A DNA stretch of 63,803 nucleotides. It comes from Sphingomonas elodea ATCC 31461 (lineage in GTDB: Bacteria; Pseudomonadota; Alphaproteobacteria; Sphingomonadales; Sphingomonadaceae). This document shows positions 57,997-63,803 of this stretch, in pieces. A program made the translations under genes and the position numbers. Each line of letters begins with the position of its first letter. Position 1 is the stretch's first letter. The stretch covers positions 1 through 63,803 of the forward strand of contig NZ_AGFU01000024.1 of the NCBI RefSeq assembly GCF_000226955.1, in the 5' to 3' direction. The notes under the pieces are model-generated. The model saw only the letters and a list, made by a program, of their open reading frames with translations, searched no databases and was not told where the DNA came from.

Positions 57997-58383
57997 GTGC
58001 AGTTGCTCACCATCCATGTGCCCGTCGCGGCCGACACGCTTCGCGCGCTGGCCGCAGGGGATGGCGACGCCGTCGAGCGCGAGCCGGCGCTGTCCGCCAT
58101 CCTCGCCATCGTGCGGGAGGCGAATCCGCTCGGCGATTTCGGCGCCTATAGCGGCGTGGTCGAACTCGGGCTGGGATGGGAGCTGTTCACGCCGGCTGCT
58201 AACGCCCGGCCAACGCTCGGCGCGGCGGAGGTGGAGACCCGCTCGCCCACTGTCGTCCTGCGCGTGCACCTCGACTCGGAGGATGGACAGGCCGCTGCCG
58301 AGTCCATCGCGCGCATCCTCGCCGCCCATCCCTGGGAGATTCCCGTAATCGAGCGTATTTCTGTCGAGCTGCTGATGCGGTGA
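57997..58383 (+). CDS. Conserved hypothetical protein, start uncertain
   Basis: At least 128 residues from GTG 57997. Protein-like features are VELGLGWELFTPAAN and HPWEIPVIERISVELL near the end, the latter like the HPYEEP pattern in NIF3/CutA-type folds. A good AGGAG sits at 57953-57957, 9 bases before an ATC codon (57967) in the same frame, so translation may begin at that rare start. The gene diverges from the membrane enzyme. Function unassigned. Confidence 0.55.
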   Translation: MQLLTIHVPVAADTLRALAAGDGDAVEREPALSAILAIVREANPLGDFGAYSGVVELGLGWELFTPAANARPTLGAAEVETRSPTVVLRVHLDSEDGQAAAESIARILAAHPWEIPVIERISVELLMR

Positions 58384-58395
58384 CGCCGCCGACGC

Positions 58396-58430
58396 AGCAA
58401 AGCTTTGCCTTCCGCATCAGAAGCTTTGCT
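58396..58430. promoter_or_regulatory. Paired AAGCTTTGC repeats upstream of the TonB-dependent receptor
   Basis: AGCAAAGCTT (58396-58405) is a perfect inverted copy of AAGCTTTGCT (58421-58430), and the same 9-mer AAGCTTTGC also occurs as a direct repeat (58400-58408 and 58421-58429) 21 bases apart, about two helical turns. The stretch lies in the 168-base gap before the receptor, so it is a candidate operator or the terminator of the preceding gene. Confidence 0.6.
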
Positions 58431-58551
58431 ACGCATTTTACCGGTACATAATCGTCGTACTTCTACGCAGGTGCGCAGAACACTCTGGTAAGGCCCGCCC
58501 CCCTAGACTCCCTTCATCAACGATAACATCGGGCTGTTGGGAGTGGTCGCC

Positions 58552-61017
58552 ATGAAACTTCGCTATCTCTTGCTCGCGTTTGGTGCGAGCGCAATCGTTC
58601 ACCCGGCGCTGGCGCAGACCAGCGGCGAGGAACAAAAGCCCGCCGCAAAGGCACAAGTGCCGGAGAAAGAAGTCTTCTCGACCGGCGTCGCCAAGGGCCG
58701 TGACCGGCTCGACAGCGCTACCTCCACCAGCGCCTTCCGGGCCAGCGAGTTCGAGAAGCTGGGCCCGCGCCCGCTCGGCGATCTGCTGCGCACCATGCCG
58801 GGCATCCGCGTCGAGAACGGGATCGGCGAGGGCAACGCCAACTATACCGTGCGCGGCCTGCCGCTGGCGGCGGGCGGCTCCAAGTACATGCAGTTCCAGG
58901 AAGACGGGCTGCCGGTGCTGGAGTTCGGCGACATCTTCAACGTCGCGGTCGACGTCTATATGCGGCCGGACTTCAACGTGGCGGCGATTGAATCGATTCG
59001 CGGCGGCTCCGGTTCGACCTTCTCGTCGAACGCGCCGGGCGGGCTGATCAACCTCATCTCCAAGACCGGCGAGACGCGTGGCGGCGCGATCCAGACGACG
59101 CTCGGCCTAGATTATGGCGAGAAGCGGGTGGACATGGATTACGGCCAGCCGCTCGGCGATGGCTGGCGCTTCCATGTCGGCGGCTATTACCGCGTCGGCG
59201 AGGGCCCGCGCGACATCGGCTTCACCGGCTACAAGGGCGGCCAGCTCCGCTTCAACGTCACGAAGCAGTTCTCGAACGGCTATGTCCGCCTCCACGCCAA
59301 GTGGCTCGACGACCGCTCGCCGACCTTCGCGCCCTATCCGGTCCGGATCACCGGCACGAACGACAATCCGGTCATCACCAACGCCGGCAATTTCGACATC
59401 CGCAAGGATTCGCTGCTGTCGCCCTTCATCGGCCCGGTCGTCACCCTCAACGGCGACAACAAGCTGGACCGGTTCGAAGTCGCGAACGGCATGCGCGCGA
59501 TCAGCAAGTCGATCGGGCTGGAGGCGCAGTTCGACATCGGCGGCTTCACGATCAGCGAACGCATGCGCTATGCGGCCAATTCGGGCGACTTCCTCCGCGT
59601 CTTCCCGTCGAACGTCGGCACGGTCGCCTCGATCGCCGCCTCCCAGGCGGGCGCCGGCGCGGTTGCGACCTATGCCAGCGGCCCGAACATCGGGAACGTC
59701 GTCCCGGTCGACGCCAACGGCAACGGCCTGCTCGCCTTCAGCTACATGGCGCAGACCCGCGCCCGCTCACTCGACAACTTCACCAACGATATCCGCGCCA
59801 CACGCGTGTGGAAGATGGGACAGGGCGACCTGACCGTCACCGCGGGCCTCTACAAGGCGAACCAGAAGCTCAACGCGCAGTGGCTGCACGCCGGTATCGA
59901 CACCGATGTGGCAGGGGGCGCGCAGACCGCGATGGTCAACGTCACCAGCGCGAGCGGCGTGGCGCAGACCCAGAACGGCTATTACACCTTCAGCCGCAAC
60001 GGCAGCCGCTTCCGCCGCATCTTCGACGTGTCATACGACATTCTCGCCCCCTATGGCTCGGTCAACTATCATGTGGGCAAGCTCTCGATCGGCGGCAGTG
60101 TCCGCTACGATCGCGGGCGGGTGCGCGGCACGCTGATCGGTGCGGATCTGGGCGGCGGCCGCGTCGGCATCACCAGTTTCGACATCAACGGCAACGGCGT
60201 GATCTCCGCACCGGAAACCCGCGTCGCCATCCTGCCGCTCGATCAGCCGGCCCCGGTCAACTATAATTACGGCTATTGGAGCTATTCCAGCGGCATCAAT
60301 TACCGCGTCGCCGAGCCCTTCTCGGTCTTCGCCCGCTACAGCCACGGCGCCCGCGCCAATGCGGACAAGATCCTGTTCACCCCGGCGGTGAGCGCGGTCA
60401 CCGGCGGCGTCCCCGACGCGGCCGACAAGGATGACGGCGTCACCCAGCTGGAAGGCGGCTTCAAGTTCCGCAAGGCGGGGGTCACCCTCAACGTCACTGC
60501 CTTCCGCGCGACGGCCGAGGACCACAATGTCCTCAACGGATCGGCCAACCAGACCATCCGCAGCTATCGCGCCACCGGTGTCGAAATGGAGGGCAGCTAT
60601 CGTCGCGGCATCTTCAGCATCACCGCCGGTGCCACCTACACCACCGCCAAGATCACCCAGGACCGGCTGGATTCCACGCTGACCGGCAAGGAACCCCGCC
60701 ACCAGCCGGCCTGGACGCTGGAGGCGACGCCGCAGATCGAGCTGCGCCGGGTAACGCTGGGCGCCAACATCGTGACGATCACCAGCAGCTATGCGCAAGA
60801 CAGCAACCTGCTCAAGATGCCGGGCTTCACCACCGTCGCGGCGTTCGTGATCGTCAAGCCGGTGGATCGCGTGCAGCTGATGCTCAACGCGACCAACCTG
60901 TTCAACACCACCGGCTTCTTCGACATCAACCAAAGCGAGGTACCCGCCAACGGCATCGGCTGGGCCCGCGCGATCAACGGGCGGACGGTATCCGCCTCGG
61001 CCAAGCTGAGCTTCTGA
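58552..61017 (+). CDS. TonB-dependent outer-membrane receptor
   Basis: An 821-residue receptor with signal peptide (LLLAFGASAIVHPALAQ), a plug domain (about 45-170; LGDLLRTMPGIRVENG and RGGSGSTFSSNAPGGLINLISK) and a 22-strand barrel ending in VSASAKLSF. GGGAG-type ribosome binding site GGGAG lies 9 bases before ATG 58552. The substrate is not evident; the plug resembles receptors for oligosaccharides or aromatic compounds as much as siderophores. It stands between the hypothetical gene and crtY with no obvious transporter partner. Confidence 0.93.
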   Translation: MKLRYLLLAFGASAIVHPALAQTSGEEQKPAAKAQVPEKEVFSTGVAKGRDRLDSATSTSAFRASEFEKLGPRPLGDLLRTMPGIRVENGIGEGNANYTVRGLPLAAGGSKYMQFQEDGLPVLEFGDIFNVAVDVYMRPDFNVAAIESIRGGSGSTFSSNAPGGLINLISKTGETRGGAIQTTLGLDYGEKRVDMDYGQPLGDGWRFHVGGYYRVGEGPRDIGFTGYKGGQLRFNVTKQFSNGYVRLHAKWLDDRSPTFAPYPVRITGTNDNPVITNAGNFDIRKDSLLSPFIGPVVTLNGDNKLDRFEVANGMRAISKSIGLEAQFDIGGFTISERMRYAANSGDFLRVFPSNVGTVASIAASQAGAGAVATYASGPNIGNVVPVDANGNGLLAFSYMAQTRARSLDNFTNDIRATRVWKMGQGDLTVTAGLYKANQKLNAQWLHAGIDTDVAGGAQTAMVNVTSASGVAQTQNGYYTFSRNGSRFRRIFDVSYDILAPYGSVNYHVGKLSIGGSVRYDRGRVRGTLIGADLGGGRVGITSFDINGNGVISAPETRVAILPLDQPAPVNYNYGYWSYSSGINYRVAEPFSVFARYSHGARANADKILFTPAVSAVTGGVPDAADKDDGVTQLEGGFKFRKAGVTLNVTAFRATAEDHNVLNGSANQTIRSYRATGVEMEGSYRRGIFSITAGATYTTAKITQDRLDSTLTGKEPRHQPAWTLEATPQIELRRVTLGANIVTITSSYAQDSNLLKMPGFTTVAAFVIVKPVDRVQLMLNATNLFNTTGFFDINQSEVPANGIGWARAINGRTVSASAKLSF

Positions 61018-61118
61018 TCCGCGACATGGCGGGCGCCGGTCACGCGCCCGCCATCGCTTCGGCGCTCGGGCTCAATGGCGGGGTTTCCACGCCCCGGGCG
61101 TTGGGCTAGGCGGCAGTC

Positions 61119-62276
61119 ATGCCTTCAACCATCAGTTGTGACGTCGCCATTGTAGGCGGCGGCCTTGCCGGCGGGCTTATCGCGCTGGCAATCCGGAAGA
61201 AGAAACCCGATTGCACCGTCCGGCTCATCGAAGGCTCGGCGCGGATCGGCGGCAATCACCTCTGGTCGTTCTTCGCCGACGACGTGGCGCCCGAGCATCG
61301 CTGGCTGGCCGCCCCGCTGATCGGCCATGGCTGGAACGGCTATGACGTCGCCTTCCCCGGCCATTTCCGTACCCTGCCCGCCCGCTATTATTCGGTCGAA
61401 TCCGATCATTTCGATCGCGTCGTGCGCGGGGCGCTGGGCGAGAAGAGTCTGCTGCTCGAACGCGAGGCGGCGGACATCACTCCCACCGCCGTCGCGCTCG
61501 CGGACGGCGACCTGGTCGAGGCCGAGGGCGTGATCGACTGCCGCGGGGTGAGCGATACCAGTGCGCTCCAGCTTGGCTGGCAGAAATTCCACGGCGCCGA
61601 ACTGGCGCTCAGCGACCTGCACGACGTCACCCGCCCGATCATCATGGACGGCACGGTGCCGCAGATCGACGGCTATCGCTTCGTCTATTGCCTGCCGTTC
61701 AGCCCGACGCGGATGTTCGTCGAGGACACCTATTACAGCGACACGCCGGCGCTCGACATCCTCGCCACCGGCGACCGGATCGAAGCCTATGCCGATGCCG
61801 CGGGCTGGAAGGTCGACCGCGTGCTGCGCGAGGAAGTGGGCAGCCTGCCCGTCGCGATGGGCGGCGACCATGCCGCCTATTGGGCGGCCGGCGGGCGCGG
61901 CATCGCCAAGGCCGGGATGAAGGCCGGGCTGTTCCACCCGATGACCGGCTATTCCTTCCCCGATGCGATCCGCACCGCCGCGCTGATCGCCGACGCGCGC
62001 GACTATTCGGGCGAGGCGCTGCACCAAATGCTGTATGGCTATTCCCGTGGGCTCTGGCGCAAGCGCGGCTTCTATCGCATGCTCGCCGCGATGCTGTTCA
62101 AGGCGGCCGAACCCGAGGAGCGCTATCGCGTGCTGGAACGTTTCTATCGTCTGGATGCAGGTCTGATCCAGCGCTTCTATGCCGGCCAGTCGACCTTCGG
62201 CGATCGCGTGCGGGTGCTTTCGGGCAAGCCGCCGGTGCCGGTGGGGCGCGCCCTTTCCGCGATCTGGAGCCGCTGA
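61119..62276 (+). CDS. crtY: Lycopene beta-cyclase
   Basis: A 385-residue FAD-dependent cyclase: the dinucleotide-binding motif is VAIVGGGLAGGLIAL, and GYSFPDAIRTA and KRGFYRMLAAMLF are family-conserved near the C-terminus. It forms both beta-ionone rings of beta-carotene from lycopene. ATG 61119 is in the usual place. The gene ends in TGATG, which overlaps the crtI start by one base. Confidence 0.94.
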   Translation: MPSTISCDVAIVGGGLAGGLIALAIRKKKPDCTVRLIEGSARIGGNHLWSFFADDVAPEHRWLAAPLIGHGWNGYDVAFPGHFRTLPARYYSVESDHFDRVVRGALGEKSLLLEREAADITPTAVALADGDLVEAEGVIDCRGVSDTSALQLGWQKFHGAELALSDLHDVTRPIIMDGTVPQIDGYRFVYCLPFSPTRMFVEDTYYSDTPALDILATGDRIEAYADAAGWKVDRVLREEVGSLPVAMGGDHAAYWAAGGRGIAKAGMKAGLFHPMTGYSFPDAIRTAALIADARDYSGEALHQMLYGYSRGLWRKRGFYRMLAAMLFKAAEPEERYRVLERFYRLDAGLIQRFYAGQSTFGDRVRVLSGKPPVPVGRALSAIWSR

Positions 62277-63754
62277 TGCGCCGCGCAGTCGTGATCGGCG
62301 CCGGTTTCGGCGGTCTCGCTCTCGCCATCCGCCTGCAGTCCGCGGGGGTCGACACCACCGTGATCGAGGCCCGGGACAAGCCCGGCGGCCGCGCCTATTA
62401 TTGGGAGCGCGACGGCTTCACCTTCGACGGCGGCCCGACGGTGATCACCGATCCGGACGCGCTGAAGGAGCTGTGGCGCCTCTCGGGCCACGACATCTCG
62501 GAAGATGTGACGCTGAAGCCGGTCACGCCCTTCTACCGCCTGTCCTGGCCCGATGGAACGACCTTCGACTACACCAACGACGACGCCGTTCTGGCAGGCG
62601 AGATCGCCAAGCTCGATGCCAGCGACATCGCCGGCTATCGCCGCTTCCTCGACTATTCGGCGAGCGTCTATGAGGAAGGCTATGTGAAGCTGGGCGCCAA
62701 GGCGTTTCTGGACTTCAAGTCGATGCTCAAGGCCGCCCCTGCGCTGATGCAGCACCAGGCCTGGCGCTCGGTCTATTCGATCGTCTCGGGCTTCGTGAAG
62801 AACGAGAAGCTGCGGGAGGCGCTGTCCTTCCACACGCTGCTCGTCGGCGGCAATCCGATGGCGACCAGCAGCATCTACGCGCTGATCCACAAGCTGGAAC
62901 GCGACGGCGGCGTCTGGTGGGCCGAAGGCGGCACCAACCGGCTGATCGCCGGCATGATCACGCATTTCGAGCGGCTGGGCGGCAAGGTTCGCATCGGTGA
63001 TCCGGTCGACGAGATCCTGACGCTTGGCGATCGGGTGGTCGGCGTGCGCACCAAGAGCGGCGTCGAGGTCGAGGTGGATGCGGTGGCGAGCAACGCCGAC
63101 ATCGTCCACAGCTACCGCGACCTGCTGCGCAACTCGCGCAGCGCCCGGCGCACGGCGAACCGGCTGGTCAACAAGCGCTTCTCGCCCTCGCTGTTCGTGG
63201 TGCATTTCGGGCTGCGGGGCACCTTCCCCGACATTCCGCACCACATGATCCTGTTCGGCCCGCGCTATAAGGGGCTGCTGGACGACATCTACACCAACGG
63301 CGTGGTGAGCGAGGATTTCTCGCTCTATCTCCACCACCCCAGCGCGTCCGACCCGAGCATGGCGCCGGAGGGTCATTCGACGTTCTACGTGCTGGCGCCG
63401 GTGCCGCATCTCGGCAAGTTCCCGGCGGACTGGAGCCAGGTGGGGCCCGTGCTCGAATCGCGAATCCTGGCGGAGGTGCAGCGCCGGCTGATCCCCGACC
63501 TGGCCGAGCGGATCGTCACCAAGTTCCACTATGCGCCCACCGACTTCCGCGACGACCTCGCGGCGCACCACGGCTCGGGCTTCAGCCTCGAGCCGATCCT
63601 GACCCAGAGCGCCTGGTTCCGGGTACACAACCGCGACGACGCGATCTCGAACCTGTATTTCGTCGGCGCGGGCACGCATCCGGGCGCGGGCATCCCCGGC
63701 GTCGTCGGCAGCGCCAAGGCGACCGCCGAGCTGATGCTGGGCGAGTTGGCGTGA
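62276..63754 (+). CDS. crtI: Phytoene desaturase
   Basis: A 492-residue CrtI-type desaturase converting phytoene to lycopene. The FAD motif is VVIGAGFGGLALAIRLQSAG at the N-terminus and the C-terminal signature is FVGAGTHPGAGIPGVVGSAK. It is coupled to crtY by one-base overlap (TGATG). The frame continues upstream of ATG 62276 within crtY but is not coding there. In sphingomonads a phytoene synthase and further crt genes usually follow; the window ends 49 bases later. Confidence 0.97.
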   Translation: MRRAVVIGAGFGGLALAIRLQSAGVDTTVIEARDKPGGRAYYWERDGFTFDGGPTVITDPDALKELWRLSGHDISEDVTLKPVTPFYRLSWPDGTTFDYTNDDAVLAGEIAKLDASDIAGYRRFLDYSASVYEEGYVKLGAKAFLDFKSMLKAAPALMQHQAWRSVYSIVSGFVKNEKLREALSFHTLLVGGNPMATSSIYALIHKLERDGGVWWAEGGTNRLIAGMITHFERLGGKVRIGDPVDEILTLGDRVVGVRTKSGVEVEVDAVASNADIVHSYRDLLRNSRSARRTANRLVNKRFSPSLFVVHFGLRGTFPDIPHHMILFGPRYKGLLDDIYTNGVVSEDFSLYLHHPSASDPSMAPEGHSTFYVLAPVPHLGKFPADWSQVGPVLESRILAEVQRRLIPDLAERIVTKFHYAPTDFRDDLAAHHGSGFSLEPILTQSAWFRVHNRDDAISNLYFVGAGTHPGAGIPGVVGSAKATAELMLGELA

Positions 63755-63803
63755 ACATCCAAGCCCCTCCCCTTCAGGCGCATCAGGTCGGTGCTGCCCC
63801 CGG
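63755..63803. other. Window end after crtI
   Basis: 49 bases; CCCCTCCCCTTCAGG-like C-rich sequence at about 63763-63777 resembles the start of the repeat seen at 2377 and 38921, but too little is visible to be sure. No gene start recognised. Confidence 0.3.

Overview
The window looks like chromosomal DNA of a high-GC, yellow-pigmented alphaproteobacterium, most likely Sphingomonas or a close relative. The reasons are the lycopene cyclase/phytoene desaturase pair at the right edge, the cpoB-tilS-ftsH order, an NDUFS4-type complex I subunit, a STAS-fused Mla lipid transporter and a TonB-dependent receptor. The genus is inferred, not proven.

Bases 1-18940 are ordinary core DNA: a TPM-type membrane protein (5' end cut by the window), a NUDIX hydrolase, a complex I subunit, the helicase hrpB (which carries an in-frame palindromic repeat), a polyprenyl diphosphate synthase diverging from a chorismate mutase, a GH130-GH13-GT4 sugar operon, two hybrid histidine kinases (one a LOV-type blue-light sensor), a HAD phosphatase, a four-gene lipid-transport operon and a secreted peptidyl-prolyl isomerase.

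A tRNA-Ser(GGA) at 19019-19109 starts an apparent genomic island of lower GC. Next to it are a P4-type integrase that lost its C-terminus to an IS66 remnant, an IS5 3' remnant, and a surface-polysaccharide cluster (21061-36497). The cluster encodes a CtrABCD/Kps-type ABC export machine, GDP-mannose 4,6-dehydratase, a 4-reductase (GDP-rhamnose branch), a perosamine-synthase-like aminotransferase, one clear and two divergent glycosyltransferases and a TPR protein. It ends with a tightly coupled four-gene unit on the minus strand: acyl carrier protein, short-chain reductase, AMP-forming acyl ligase and NeuD/PglD-type acyltransferase. Together these look like a route to a sugar amine carrying an unusual N-acyl group. 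IS3 and IS5 fragments and a broken manganese catalase (36887-38570) mark the decayed right side of the island.

From about 39400 the core chromosome resumes: ftsH, tilS, cpoB, a RodZ-like protein, ptsP, a nitronate monooxygenase, lysC, ubiG, a frameshifted DUF1810 gene, ung, a toxin-antitoxin locus (52326-53716), thiC with its TPP riboswitch, a MipA/OmpV porin, a DUF2141 protein, a sterol-desaturase-family membrane enzyme, a TonB-dependent receptor, and crtY-crtI. The crt operon probably continues beyond the window.
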